This document shows, piece after piece, positions 6,860 through 15,446 of a DNA stretch of 64,000 nt. Origin of the DNA: Streptacidiphilus fuscans (GTDB taxonomy: Bacteria > Actinomycetota > Actinomycetes > Streptomycetales > Streptomycetaceae). The stretch lies in assembly GCF_015690355.1 (NCBI RefSeq), contig NZ_JADPRT010000004.1, positions 396,301 to 460,300 of the forward strand, given 5' to 3'. Numbering within the stretch: position 1 is the first letter of the stretch; every line of letters starts with the position of its first letter. Both the position numbers and the translations under genes were made by a program. The notes under the pieces are model-generated. The model was given only the letters and a program-made list of their open reading frames with translations, was not told the origin of the DNA and searched no databases.

Positions 6860-9457
6860 GTGGTGTCAGCGCGGAACGGGTCGGTCCCGCCGGGCAAGTT
6901 GAAGGTCTTCCTCGGTTCGGCGCCGGGTGTGGGAAAGACCTACAAGATGCTCGACGAGGCACAGCGCAGACTGGCCCGAGGGCAGGACGTGGTGGTCGGC
7001 TATGTCGAGTGCCACAAACGCCCGAATACCGAGGCGCTGCTGACCGGTCTGGAGACCGTGCCGCGGCTCGAACGCGACTACCGCGGCGGCCGGTTCACCG
7101 AGATGGACGTGGACGCGGTGATCGCCAGGGCGCCCCGCGTCGCCGTGGTGGACGAGCTCGCCCACACCAACGTGCCCGGCGGGCGCAACGCCAAGCGCTG
7201 GCAGGACATCCAGCAACTCCTCGACGCGGGCATCGACGTCCTCACGGCCGTCAACGTGCAGCATCTCGAATCGCTGAACGACGTGGTGCAGAAGATCACG
7301 GGCGTGCCGCAGCGCGAGACCGTCCCGGACGAGGTCGTGCGCCGGGCGGACCAGATCGAACTGGTCGACATGGCCCCCGAAGGCCTGCGCCGCCGCATGG
7401 CCCACGGCAACGTCTACACCGCCGAGAAGGTCGACGCCGCCCTCTCCAACTACTTCCGCGTCGGCAACCTGACCGCCCTGCGCGAACTCGCCCTGCTCTG
7501 GCTGGCCGGACGCGTCGACGAGGGCATGCAGCGCTACCGCGCCGAGCACGAGATCAGCAAGGTCTGGGAGACCCGCGAACGCGTCGTCGTCGCCCTCACC
7601 GGCGGACCCGAGGGCGAGACCCTGATCCGCCGCGCCGCCCGCATCGCCGACCGCGCGGGCAGCGGCGCCCTGCTCGCCGTCCACGTCGCCCGCAGCCACG
7701 GCCTCGCCGACGCCAACCCCGCCGCCCTGGCCACCCAACGCCACCTGGTCGAATCCCTCGGCGGCAGCTTCCACTCCGTCGTCGGCGACAACATCCCCCA
7801 GGCACTCCTGGACTTCGCCCGCGCCTCCAACGCCACCCAACTCGTCCTCGGCACCAGCCGCCGCGGCCCGCTCCGCCGGGCGCTCACCGCCGGACGCGGC
7901 ATCGGCGAGACCACTGTCGAACTCTCCGGCGACATCGACGTCCACATGGTCACCCACGAACGGGCAGGCCGGGGACGGGTGTTGCGGGCCGCCGGGCAAC
8001 TGCACTCCACCGGACGGCGGGTGACCGGGCTGGTCTCCGGACTGGTGCTGCCAGCGTTGTTGACGGCGGTGCTGTGCCAGACGCGCGAGACGGTCAACCT
8101 GACCAGCGACACGCTGCTCTACCTGACCGTGGTCGTCGGCGTCGCCCTGCTGGGCGGGATCACGTCGGCGCTGGTGGCCTCGGTGGTGGCGTCGCTGCTG
8201 CTCAACTACTACTTCATGCCGCCGATCCACTCGCTGAACATCAACGAGCCCAACAACGCGCTTGCGCTGGTGGTCTTCGCAGTCGCCGCCACCGTCGTCG
8301 CAGCCGTGGTGGACGCCGGCACGCGGTTCTCGCGGCGAGCGGCTCGCGCTGCGGCGGAGGCGGAGACGCTGTCCGCACTCGCGGGTGCGGTGCTGCGCGG
8401 GGACCAGGCGGTGCCCGCGCTCCTTGCCCGACTGCGCGAGACGTTCGCCATGGACAGCGTCGAGCTGGTCGAGAACGCGCTGCTGCCGGAGGAGTTGGCG
8501 CAGCAGCACGGAGCGGAGACGGTCCCGGTCGGGACGGACTCCTCACTGGTGCTGCGCGGCCGTCCGCTGCCCGCCTCCGACCGCCGCGTCCTCGCCGCCT
8601 TCGCCGCACACGTCGCCGTCGCGTTGGAGCGCGCCAGGTTGGCCGAGGCCGCCGCCGAAGTCGAACCCGTCAAGGCCGCCGACCGGCTCCGCACCGCGCT
8701 GCTCGCCGCCGTCAGCCACGACCTGCGCACGCCCATGGCCGTCGCGCTGGCGTCCGTCACCTCGCTGCGCAGCCGCGAGGTCGAGTTCAGCGCGGACGAC
8801 CGCGACGAACTCCTCGGCACCGCGCAGAGTTCGCTGCTCAAGCTCAACCGCCTGGTCGACAACCTGCTCGACATGAGCCGGCTCCAGGCAGGCGCGCTCA
8901 CCCTGCACCTCCAGCCGACACCGCTGGCCGAGGTCGTCGCGAGCGCCCTCGACTCCCTGCCCGACGACCACCCTGCGGTGCGCACCACCGGGCTCGACAC
9001 GGTACCGCCGGTGCTCGTCGACCCGCCGCTGCTGGAGCGCGCCATCGCCAACCTGACCGCCAACGCGCTGCGGCACGGCGAGGGACGCTCGGTGGTCCTG
9101 GCCGCCAGCGCGCTCGACGACCGGGTCGAACTGCGCGTCGTCGACCGCGGCCCCGGCCTGCCCGCAGCTGACCGGGAGCGGATCTTCCAGCCGTTCCAGC
9201 GCCTCGGCGACCACGACAACACCACCGGCGTCGGCCTGGGCCTGGCCCTCTCGCGCGGCCTGGCCGAGGCGATGGGCGGCACGCTGACGCCGGAGGACAC
9301 CCCCGGCGGCGGACTCACCATGTCCCTCGCCCTTCCTGCGGCGTCGCCCTCCCCGGGCACGGCGCCGCCCGAGCCGGATGCCGTCGACGGCATGCCGGAA
9401 CCCCTGACCTCCCCAGCCCCAACCAGCCCCGTGACCGACGGAATGGCCTCGCTGTGA
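6860..9457 (+). CDS. kdpD: KdpD, potassium-sensing histidine kinase
   Basis: 865 residues, GTG at 6860 or the adjacent 6863 behind AAGGGA. Domains in order: KdpD sensor domain with Walker A GSAPGVGKTYK near residue 15 and Walker B VAVVDELAHTN; a universal-stress domain around 250-370; four membrane helices around 400-500; a short GAF-like region; a dimerisation/phosphoacceptor box AVSHDLRTPMA with His near 620; and the ATPase boxes NLTANALRHG, VVDRGPGLP and GVGLGLALS. It senses K+ limitation and ionic stress and phosphorylates KdpE. It follows kdpC by 130 bases and overlaps kdpE by four bases (GTGA). Confidence 0.95.
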   Translation: MVSARNGSVPPGKLKVFLGSAPGVGKTYKMLDEAQRRLARGQDVVVGYVECHKRPNTEALLTGLETVPRLERDYRGGRFTEMDVDAVIARAPRVAVVDELAHTNVPGGRNAKRWQDIQQLLDAGIDVLTAVNVQHLESLNDVVQKITGVPQRETVPDEVVRRADQIELVDMAPEGLRRRMAHGNVYTAEKVDAALSNYFRVGNLTALRELALLWLAGRVDEGMQRYRAEHEISKVWETRERVVVALTGGPEGETLIRRAARIADRAGSGALLAVHVARSHGLADANPAALATQRHLVESLGGSFHSVVGDNIPQALLDFARASNATQLVLGTSRRGPLRRALTAGRGIGETTVELSGDIDVHMVTHERAGRGRVLRAAGQLHSTGRRVTGLVSGLVLPALLTAVLCQTRETVNLTSDTLLYLTVVVGVALLGGITSALVASVVASLLLNYYFMPPIHSLNINEPNNALALVVFAVAATVVAAVVDAGTRFSRRAARAAAEAETLSALAGAVLRGDQAVPALLARLRETFAMDSVELVENALLPEELAQQHGAETVPVGTDSSLVLRGRPLPASDRRVLAAFAAHVAVALERARLAEAAAEVEPVKAADRLRTALLAAVSHDLRTPMAVALASVTSLRSREVEFSADDRDELLGTAQSSLLKLNRLVDNLLDMSRLQAGALTLHLQPTPLAEVVASALDSLPDDHPAVRTTGLDTVPPVLVDPPLLERAIANLTANALRHGEGRSVVLAASALDDRVELRVVDRGPGLPAADRERIFQPFQRLGDHDNTTGVGLGLALSRGLAEAMGGTLTPEDTPGGGLTMSLALPAASPSPGTAPPEPDAVDGMPEPLTSPAPTSPVTDGMASL

Positions 9458-10140
9458 CCCGTATCCTCATCGTCGACGACGAACCCCAGATGCTGAAGGC
9501 CCTGCAGATCAACCTCCAGGCCCGGCACTACACGGTCGCAACCGCCGCCGACGGCAGACGAGCCCTGTTGGAAGCCACGCAGAACCCCCCGGACGCGGTC
9601 ATCCTCGACCTCGGCCTGCCGCAGATCGGCGGGCTGCAGGTGATCCAGGCGCTGCGCGCGTGGAGCGCGGTCCCGGTCATCGTGCTGTCCGGGCGGTCGG
9701 AGTTCGCCGAGAAGGTCGCGGCGCTGGACGCGGGCGCGGACGACTACGTCACCAAGCCCTTCGCCATGAACGAGCTACTGGCCCGACTCCGCGCCGCGCT
9801 GCGCCGCCCGACGCGGGCGGAGGCGCCCGCACCCACGGTCGAGATCGGCGCCTTCACCGTCGACCTCGCCGGCGCGGTGGTCCGCCCGTCGCGGGGCGAC
9901 GGCCCGCAGGTTCGGCTGACGCCGACGGAGTGGCGCATCCTTGCTGTGCTGTTGACGCATCCGGGCAAGCTGGTGACGGGTGCTCAGATCCTCCAACAGG
10001 TGTGGGGGCCCGGCCACGAGCAGAAGACCAACTACCTCCGCGTCTACTTCGCGGGCCTGCGACGCAAGTTGGAGGCGGACCCGTCACGACCACGGCATCT
10101 CCTGACGGAGCCGGGGATGGGGTACCGCTTCGAGCCGTGA
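9454..10140 (+). CDS. kdpE: KdpE, response regulator of the kdp operon
   Basis: 228 residues, GTG overlapping the kdpD stop. The receiver domain has the acidic pair in IVDDEPQ, the phosphoacceptor Asp52 in ILDLGLPQ, and the conserved Lys in DDYVTKPF. The C-terminal OmpR-type winged helix includes LTPTEWRIL and the wing KLEADP...GMGYRF. It activates kdpFABC when phosphorylated by KdpD. The gene order kdpFABC-DE on one strand, with all key residues present, suggests a working system. Confidence 0.95.
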   Translation: MTRILIVDDEPQMLKALQINLQARHYTVATAADGRRALLEATQNPPDAVILDLGLPQIGGLQVIQALRAWSAVPVIVLSGRSEFAEKVAALDAGADDYVTKPFAMNELLARLRAALRRPTRAEAPAPTVEIGAFTVDLAGAVVRPSRGDGPQVRLTPTEWRILAVLLTHPGKLVTGAQILQQVWGPGHEQKTNYLRVYFAGLRRKLEADPSRPRHLLTEPGMGYRFEP

Positions 10141-10177
10141 GCGGACGGTTCCGTGGGCAGGTGGGACGTTGCACTCA

Positions 10178-10225
10178 CCAGGGGCGCGAGGCTCTGCTGA
10201 TATGCGGCTCCGCCGCGTGGGCGCG
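10178..10225. repeat. Left arm of a 48-base inverted intergenic repeat
   Basis: This block matches the reverse complement of 10346-10393 over 48 bases with about two mismatches. It starts CCAGGGGCGCGAGGCTC and ends CCGCGTGGGCGCG. The arms enclose a smaller hairpin and a GTGCAACCGCCTGCGGGAGC copy. The 10141-10731 gap contains no gene. Confidence 0.7.
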
Positions 10226-10239
10226 AACAATCACTGATG

Positions 10240-10273
10240 TGCGGATGGCCCTGAGCGTTGAGGACCATCCGCA
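10240..10273. repeat. Hairpin inside the intergenic repeat
   Basis: TGCGGATGGCCC (10240-10251) pairs with GGACCATCCGCA (10262-10273), eleven of twelve positions, around a ten-base loop. It sits between the two 48-base arms. It has no T-tract, so it is more likely part of the repeat than a terminator, although it could end kdpE transcription. Confidence 0.5.
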
Positions 10274-10287
10274 TGCCGGTGGCTTGT

Positions 10288-10333
10288 CGCGCAGTTCCCC
10301 GCGCCCCTGGTAGTGCAACCGCCTGCGGGAGCG
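10288..10333. repeat. Dispersed intergenic repeat, copy 2
   Basis: CGCGCAGTTCCCCGCGCCCC followed by GTGCAACCGCCTGCGGGAGC. This is the fullest copy of the repeat found at 81-113, 10384-10416 and 62428-62469. Confidence 0.65.
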
Positions 10334-10345
10334 TCGGTGACCCGT

Positions 10346-10416
10346 CGCGCCCACGCGGCGGAGCCGCACATCAGCGGAGCCTCGCGCCCCTGGAGGTGCA
10401 ACTGCCTGCGGGAGCA
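10346..10416. repeat. Right 48-base arm plus repeat copy 3
   Basis: 10346-10393 is the inverted partner of 10178-10225. It runs straight into another copy of the dispersed unit, GTGCAACTGCCTGCGGGAGC, at 10396-10415. Confidence 0.65.
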
Positions 10417-10704
10417 CGTCGTCACGTCCTGGCGCTAAGCCGTCAACAAGAACCGCATCGCGGACATATCGGCCGCGTCAGGGTCCGTCAGGACGCTTGC
10501 GGAAGGGAGTCGGCGTCGGCTGGGATGGGCGGTATGGACCTCCTCGTTCGCAGCCATGTCCGCGCGGTCACCGCGCCGGGCTGCGCAGCCGCGCACTCGC
10601 GGCATGAGGATCGTCCGCCTCATCGCGCTCACCGCTGAGCTGCTGACGCCGCCTCCCGGGAACTTCCCTCCCGGGGTGAGCCCTGTGATGTCCCCTTTTC
10701 CCGA

Positions 10705-10723
10705 TTTTCGAAAATTCTCGAAT
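10705..10723 (+). promoter_or_regulatory. AT-rich palindrome before the short-chain dehydrogenase
   Basis: TTTTCGAAAA (10705-10714) is a perfect palindrome, and the overlapping TTCGA-n6-TCGAA forms a second inverted repeat. It lies about 10-27 bases before the GTG start at 10732 in an otherwise GC-rich gap, so it may be an operator or part of the promoter. Confidence 0.35.
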
Positions 10724-10731
10724 GGATCGCC

Positions 10732-11571
10732 GTGTCCGCTGACACCTTTGCCTTTGCCGGTCGCACCGCCCTGGTCACCGGCGCCACCAACGGTCTGGGC
10801 CTGCAGGCCGCACTGCGACTCGCCCTCGGCGGCGCTCGCGTGATCGTGCACGGCCAGACCGAGCAGAACACCGCCGTCGCCGTAGAGGCCCTGGTCGAGC
10901 TCGGCGCGCCGACCGGGCGGCTGGAACAGGCTCCCGCCGACTTCCGCCACCTGGACGAGGTCCGCAGCCTGGCCGAGAACCTCGTCGAGCGTCACGAGAC
11001 GCTCGACCTGCTCGTCCTCAACGCGGGCATCGCCGCGCCGGAGCGGCGCACCCTCAGCGACGAGGGCAACGAGCTCAGCTTCCAGGTCAACTACTTGGCG
11101 CCCTACCTGCTCACCCGCCTGCTGGAGCGTCCGCTGGCGCGCGGCACGGACACGCGGATCGTGGCCGTCGGCTCGACCCTGCACCGCACCGCCAACATCG
11201 ACTGGACCGACCTGACCCGCGCCAAGCGGTACTCGCGGATCGCCGCCTACGGGCAGTCCAAGCTCGCGCTGACCACCTTCGTGACCGCGCTCGCCAAGTG
11301 GCTGCCCGAGGGTCACACCGCGATCAGCGTCCACCCGGGCATCGCCGAGACCGCGACCCGTCCGCTCTACGGCACCACCGGCCGTCCCGCCGGTGAGGTC
11401 GCCGCGACGGTCGTGGCGCTCTGCGACCCGACCACCCCGGTCGTCAACGGCGCCTACTACGAGGGCTTGACCGTGACCGCCGCCGGCCCGCAGGTCACCG
11501 AGCGCCGCTCGGTGGACCGGCTGCTCAAGCTGAGCGAGAAGCTCACCGCCCAGCTTGAGCCCGCCCTCTGA
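10732..11571 (+). CDS. Short-chain dehydrogenase/reductase
   Basis: 279 residues from GTG 10732. It is an NAD(P)-dependent oxidoreductase of the classical SDR family, with a cofactor glycine motif TGATNGLG (about residues 15-22), NAG near residue 98, a catalytic serine in VGSTLH and YGQSK as the Tyr-x-x-x-Lys pair. The overall pattern resembles the retinol dehydrogenase or protochlorophyllide reductase-like SDR group used by actinomycetes on varied substrates. The substrate cannot be told from sequence. It stands upstream of bL37 with no obvious link. Confidence 0.85.
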   Translation: MSADTFAFAGRTALVTGATNGLGLQAALRLALGGARVIVHGQTEQNTAVAVEALVELGAPTGRLEQAPADFRHLDEVRSLAENLVERHETLDLLVLNAGIAAPERRTLSDEGNELSFQVNYLAPYLLTRLLERPLARGTDTRIVAVGSTLHRTANIDWTDLTRAKRYSRIAAYGQSKLALTTFVTALAKWLPEGHTAISVHPGIAETATRPLYGTTGRPAGEVAATVVALCDPTTPVVNGAYYEGLTVTAAGPQVTERRSVDRLLKLSEKLTAQLEPAL

Positions 11572-11621
11572 CGATGCGGCACGCCGCCTTCCACCCCGAC
11601 CAGAACCTGAGGAACCCCGAG

Positions 11622-11696
11622 ATGTCCAAGCGCGCCCGCAAGAAGCACGACCGCCGCAAGAAGGCTGGATCGCACGGCAAGCGCCCCAACTCGTGA
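11622..11696 (+). CDS. Ribosomal protein bL37 (24 residues)
   Basis: ATG at 11622 encodes MSKRARKKHDRRKKAGSHGK ending RPNS: 24 residues, strongly basic, with the HGKRPNS end characteristic of actinobacterial bL37, a small 50S subunit protein first seen in mycobacterial ribosome structures (family knowledge). A longer in-frame start at 11574 exists, but the conserved length favours 11622. It is easily missed by gene callers. Confidence 0.75.
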   Translation: MSKRARKKHDRRKKAGSHGKRPNS

Positions 11697-11803
11697 AGAG
11701 GTGACCGCGCCGTTCATCTGAACGGACGCGCCGTCAGGCGGCCCGCGTCGACCCCCGCAAGGCTGAGCAGGACAGAGCCGGGTGGAGGGAGCGCGGGCCG
11801 TCA

Positions 11804-11914
11804 TGACGTCGCAGCAGGTGCTGGTCGGCGCCGGACTGATCGTGGTGCTCGTTGACGGCAGGCGCAACCACGGCGGTCGTGCTCGCGCCCGAGCCCGAGC
11901 ACGTGCCTGAGCCC
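11804..11914 (+). pseudogene. Possible truncated transporter start with Arg-Ala tail
   Basis: ATG 11804 encodes MTSQQVLVGAGLIVVLVDG and then an RARARARA tail, 36 residues in all. The first 17 residues look like the opening helix of a cation/proton antiporter, but the frame then leaves hydrophobic sequence for low-complexity Arg/Ala. A gene remnant is the most likely reading; a real small protein or chance frame cannot be excluded. Confidence 0.25.
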
Positions 11915-11953
11915 GCGCCGTGACGGCGCTGTGGGGGACTGAACGGCCGCGGC

Positions 11954-12163
11954 CTACTCGTCCAGGCGGAAGCCGACCTTCAGGCCGACCTGGAACTGCT
12001 CGACCCGTCCGTCGCTGATGCTGCCGCGGATCTGGGTGACCTCGAACCAGTCCAGGCCGTGGAGGGTCTGTGAGGCACGGGTCAGCGCGCTGCGGATGGC
12101 GGCGTCGATCCCCTCCCCGGAGGTGCCGACGATCTCGGTGACGCGGTAGGTGTGTTCGCTCAT
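11954..12163 (-). CDS. Dodecin family flavin-binding protein
   Basis: 69 residues, ATG at 12163. Dodecins form hollow dodecamers that store flavin (and CoA) in the cytoplasm. The sequence fits throughout: YRVTEIVGTS, the helix IDAAIRSALTRAS, the central LDWFEVTQIRGSI with the Trp that stacks on flavin, and the final strand VEQFQVGLKVGFRLDE. The fragments N-terminal to this Met in longer frames are not credible. Monocistronic, convergent with nothing close; a triple direct repeat lies upstream. Confidence 0.93.
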   Translation of the reverse strand: MSEHTYRVTEIVGTSGEGIDAAIRSALTRASQTLHGLDWFEVTQIRGSISDGRVEQFQVGLKVGFRLDE

Positions 12164-12259
12164 GCGTCCACGGTCTCGCGGCTTCCCCGAGCCCGCACGT
12201 CCGCGCGGACGTCGCCGCCGAGCCTCGCCGTCGTCGGCCGCCATCGTCGGCACGGCGGC

Positions 12260-12293
12260 TGAAAGTGGTTGAAAAGTGGTTGAAAAGTGATGG
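12260..12293. repeat. Three tandem GAAAAGTGGTT units
   Basis: GAAAGTGGTT, GAAAAGTGGTT and GAAAAGTGATGG run head to tail with a period of 10-11 bases, about 100 bases upstream of the dodecin start and 170 before the glyoxalase-fold gene. One-helical-turn spacing suggests a multimeric regulator site between divergent genes. No regulator is identified. Confidence 0.4.
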
Positions 12294-12416
12294 AACGGCG
12301 TGGGCTCCGCGTGGGTGCGGCCCAGGTCGAGACCGGCGGATTTGCGATAGTTTGGCGGTGTAGGCGAGGGGTACTCGACCACGAGATCCCCTGCCCCTGA
12401 GGCCGAAAGGCACACG

Positions 12417-12470
12417 ATGACCGAGCATGTCCGGCTGACGTCCCCCGAACCCCGCCGGAGCGCGTCGTGA
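12417..12470 (+). CDS. 17-codon upstream reading frame
   Basis: ATG 12417 encodes MTEHVRLTSPEPRRSAS. Its TGA overlaps the following GTG start (12467-12470), the layout expected for translational coupling. It could be a leader peptide or an accident. No conserved family is recognised. Confidence 0.25.
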   Translation: MTEHVRLTSPEPRRSAS

Positions 12471-13300
12471 GCGACCAGCGCGGCACCGGCGGCAGCATGC
12501 GGGTGGTCCGTCCCGTGCTGGGCGCACCCTCCTGGGTGAGCCTGATCGCGGGCGACCTGGACGTCGCCCAGCGCTTCTACGGCGAGCTGCTCGGCTGGGA
12601 CTTCGAGCACGGGCCGGAGCGGCTCGGCCCGTACGTGTCGGTGCTGGCCGACGGCGTCCCCGTGGCCGGGATCAGCGGCGTCGCGATCTCGGCCGGGACG
12701 GGCGTCGGCTGGACCCCGTTCTTCGGCGTCAAGGACGCCCACGAGGCCGCGCGCCGGGGCGTGGACCGGGGCGGCACGATCGGCGTCGGGCCGGTGTCCA
12801 TCGACGCCGGACGCATCGTGATCGCCCGCGACCCGGACGGCGCCTCCTTCGGGCTCTGGCAGGGCCGTGCCGCGGGCGTGGGCGATCCGCCCCGGCAGAC
12901 CGGCGTCCCGGACTGGATCGAGCTGCGCACCGCCGACGCGTTCAAGGCCGCGCTCTTCTACGGCGAGGTCCTGGACTGGGACGCGGCGGAGCGCTGCGAG
13001 GTCTTCTACGAGCACGAGCGCGTCGTCCTGCGTGTGGACGGGCGCAGCGTGGCCGCGCTGCGCGGCCTGGACCGCCCCGCGTCCGAGGACGCGCCGGTCG
13101 AGACGCCGCGCTGGCAGATCTCCTTCGCCGCGCCGGACGTCGACCGGGCCGCGGCCCGCGCCGTCGAGCTGGGCGGCAGGGTGGTCCGGCGTCCTATGGA
13201 CACCCCGTACGGCAGGACGACGGAGCTCGCCGATGTCGAGGGCGGCCTCTTCTCGCTGATCACGCCGAAGGCGCGCCCCTCCGCCACCGCCGGGGAGTGA
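12467..13300 (+). CDS. VOC (glyoxalase-fold) family protein, two domains
   Basis: 277 residues from GTG 12467 with GGAG eight bases upstream. Two vicinal-oxygen-chelate modules are visible: residues about 15-125 (PSWVSLIAGDLDVAQRFYGE, LLGWDFE, RIVIARDPDGASFGLW) and about 145-265 (DWIELRTADAFKAALFYGEV, LDWD, ISFAAPDVDRA). Such proteins are often annotated as hydroxylase or glyoxalase-like, related to the CFP32/27 kDa antigen family of actinobacteria. The substrate is unknown. A short upstream frame overlaps its start. Confidence 0.82.
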   Translation: MSDQRGTGGSMRVVRPVLGAPSWVSLIAGDLDVAQRFYGELLGWDFEHGPERLGPYVSVLADGVPVAGISGVAISAGTGVGWTPFFGVKDAHEAARRGVDRGGTIGVGPVSIDAGRIVIARDPDGASFGLWQGRAAGVGDPPRQTGVPDWIELRTADAFKAALFYGEVLDWDAAERCEVFYEHERVVLRVDGRSVAALRGLDRPASEDAPVETPRWQISFAAPDVDRAAARAVELGGRVVRRPMDTPYGRTTELADVEGGLFSLITPKARPSATAGE

Positions 13301-13503
13301 GCCACTACCGGCAGTGACGCCGGTCACGCGGGCGGCAGCAGGTCGACAACATTCGCGCGGTGGGCGTCAGGAACGCGTCAGGGGCGGACGCAGGGCTGCG
13401 AGCTGGGGGAACAGTGTGGTCGTGAAGCCGTGATCCGCGACGGTTCACCGTACTGCGGACACGGGTTGACGCTTTCTCACTGAACGCTCGAAGGGTGACA
13501 CCC

Positions 13504-13896
13504 ATGGTCCAGATGCTGTGTGGGAGCGATCCGGAACCGTCGGAACGCGTCCCGGCCGGACTGCTCCTCATCCCCGTCCGGTCGGGTCCCGCAGGATCGG
13601 TCGTCCGCCTGTTCCGCACGCCGCTGGGCGAGCGGACCGCGGTCGGCTTCACGACCCGGCGGCAGCTCGCGGCGGTGCTGGGGGAGACGCAACGGTGCGT
13701 CGCCCTCGCCGAGGACGTGGTGCGCGCGATGACCGAGCCGCTCGGCGTGACCCGGCTGGTGGTGGACCCGCAGCTGGCCGCGCTCCCGGCGGGCCGCCTG
13801 CACCACAGCGCGTCCGACGCGTCCAACGCGTCCGATGCTTCCTGGGCGCACTGGGAGTCCTCGCTCGAGGGCTCGACGCACCTGCGGATCGCCTGA
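13504..13896 (+). CDS. SAV_915 family protein
   Basis: 130 residues, ATG 13504 with GAAGGG eight bases upstream; GTG 13495 is the alternative. It contains LLIPVRSGPAGSVVRLFRTP, GERTAVGFTTRRQLAAVLG and LGVTRLVVDPQL, the pattern of the SAV_915 family, streptomycete proteins related to SseB-like domains and of unknown function. Family members typically lie next to biosynthetic or decarboxylase genes, and here it is 14 bases upstream of a diaminopimelate decarboxylase, so the two form an operon. A Ser/Asp/Ala repeat near residue 105 is low complexity. Confidence 0.7.
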   Translation: MVQMLCGSDPEPSERVPAGLLLIPVRSGPAGSVVRLFRTPLGERTAVGFTTRRQLAAVLGETQRCVALAEDVVRAMTEPLGVTRLVVDPQLAALPAGRLHHSASDASNASDASWAHWESSLEGSTHLRIA

Positions 13897-13910
13897 GGAG
13901 GACCACCGCC

Positions 13911-15320
13911 ATGACCACCACCGTTCTCCCGACCGGCACCGCTCTCCCACCCGCCACCGTTCTCCCGCCCAGCGTCGCGGTGGCCCCGGACGACTCGTGG
14001 CTCGGCCCGTGGCCCGCCTCCACGCGGCCCGCGCCGCACGGGGACCTGACCGTCGGCGGCGTCTCGCTCACCGAGGCCGCCGACCGCTTCGGCACCCCGG
14101 TCTACCTGCTGGACGAGGACGAGATCCGGGCCCGCTGCCACGCCTACCGGGAGGCCTTCCCGGAGGCGGAGATCCACTACGCCGCCAAGGCGTTCCTCTG
14201 CCGGGCCATGGCCCACTGGGCCGCGGAGGAGGGCCTGGGCCTGGACGTCTGCTCGCGCGGCGAGCTGGAACTGGCCGTGACCACCGGCTTCCCGACCGAG
14301 CACATGATCCTGCACGGCAACGCCAAGAGCCCCGACGAGCTGGAGGCCGCGCTGCGGCTGGGCGTCGGGCGGATCGTCATCGACTCGCCCGCCGAGATCG
14401 CCCGGATCGCCGCGCTGGTCCCGCACGGCAGCCGGCAGAAGGTGCTGCTGCGGATCGCGCCCGGCATCGCCGCCGGCGCGCACCCGGCGATCCGGACCGG
14501 CACCGTCGACCAGAAGTTCGGCCTGGCCAGCACCGACGGCACCGCGCAGCTCGCGGTCGCCCGGGTGCTGGAGCAGCCGCGCCTGGAGCTGGTCGGGCTG
14601 CACTGCCACCTCGGCTCCCAGATCACCAGCGTCAAGCCGTTCGTGCAGGCCGTGCGGCGGATGGTCGGCATGATGTCCTGGGCACGGCAGGCGCACGGCG
14701 TCGTCCTGCCCGAGCTGGACCTCGGCGGCGGCCACGGCATCGCCTACCGCCCCGGCGAGGAGGCACTCGACCTGCGGACGCTGGCCGTCCGCGTCCAGGC
14801 GGAGCTGCGGGCCTCGTGCGCGACCGTGGACCTGCCGGTGCCGAAGCTGCTGCTGGAGCCCGGACGCGCGATCGTCGGACCGGCCGGGGTGGCGGTCTAC
14901 CGGGTGCTCTCGGTCAAGCACGGCGGTGAGGGTTCCGGCGCAACCGGTGCTGCTGCGCGGCACACCTTCGTCGCCGTCGACGGCGGGATGAGCGACAACC
15001 CGCGCCCCGCGCTCTACGGCGTCCGCTACTCGCCGCGGCTGATCGGGCGCGAGGCGAGCGCGGAGTTGCGCCCCGCGCACGTGGTCGGGCGGCACTGCGA
15101 GGCCGGCGACATCATCGCCTCCGGCGTGCCGCTACCCGCGGACATCCGTCCCGGGGACCTGCTGGCGGTGCCGGCGTCCGGGGCCTACCAGGTGTCGATG
15201 GCCTCCGGCTACAACCTGGTGGGCCGCCCGCCGGTGGTCGCGGTGACCGGCGGCTCCGCACGGCTGCTGGTACGCCGCGAGTCGCTGGCCGACGTCCGGA
15301 GCCGTGACGTCGGGTTGTGA
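13911..15320 (+). CDS. lysA: Diaminopimelate decarboxylase-type PLP enzyme
   Basis: 469 residues, ATG 13911 with GAGGAGGA upstream. It decarboxylates meso-diaminopimelate to lysine, or a related amino acid, using pyridoxal phosphate. The alanine-racemase-fold barrel has YAAKAF with the cofactor Lys near residue 93, HCHLGSQ, the glycine loop LDLGGGHGI and EPGRAIVG. The C-terminal beta domain supplies CEAGDIIASG and the tyrosine strand YQVSMASGYN. A Pro/Thr-rich N-terminal 45 residues is longer than usual. The SAV_915 partner suggests a second, pathway-specific paralogue rather than the housekeeping lysA. A strong hairpin ends the operon. Confidence 0.85.
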   Translation: MTTTVLPTGTALPPATVLPPSVAVAPDDSWLGPWPASTRPAPHGDLTVGGVSLTEAADRFGTPVYLLDEDEIRARCHAYREAFPEAEIHYAAKAFLCRAMAHWAAEEGLGLDVCSRGELELAVTTGFPTEHMILHGNAKSPDELEAALRLGVGRIVIDSPAEIARIAALVPHGSRQKVLLRIAPGIAAGAHPAIRTGTVDQKFGLASTDGTAQLAVARVLEQPRLELVGLHCHLGSQITSVKPFVQAVRRMVGMMSWARQAHGVVLPELDLGGGHGIAYRPGEEALDLRTLAVRVQAELRASCATVDLPVPKLLLEPGRAIVGPAGVAVYRVLSVKHGGEGSGATGAAARHTFVAVDGGMSDNPRPALYGVRYSPRLIGREASAELRPAHVVGRHCEAGDIIASGVPLPADIRPGDLLAVPASGAYQVSMASGYNLVGRPPVVAVTGGSARLLVRRESLADVRSRDVGL

Positions 15321-15388
15321 GCCGTCAACCCCGCGACGTACGACGTCGGCTGTGAGCCGGGTAACGCCACCGGGTGAAACCTCTCCCG

Positions 15389-15423
15389 CCGCAACCCCGT
15401 TGGACTCTCCGACGGGGTTGCGG
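15389..15423 (+). terminator. Hairpin terminator after the decarboxylase
   Basis: CCGCAACCCCGT (15389-15400) pairs perfectly with ACGGGGTTGCGG (15412-15423) around an 11-base loop. No T-tract follows, as is common for actinobacterial terminators. A direct repeat GACGTCGG(G/C)TGTGAGCC lies just upstream (about 15307-15363). Confidence 0.6.
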
Positions 15424-15446
15424 CACATCGGGGCGGAGGTCAGGAC

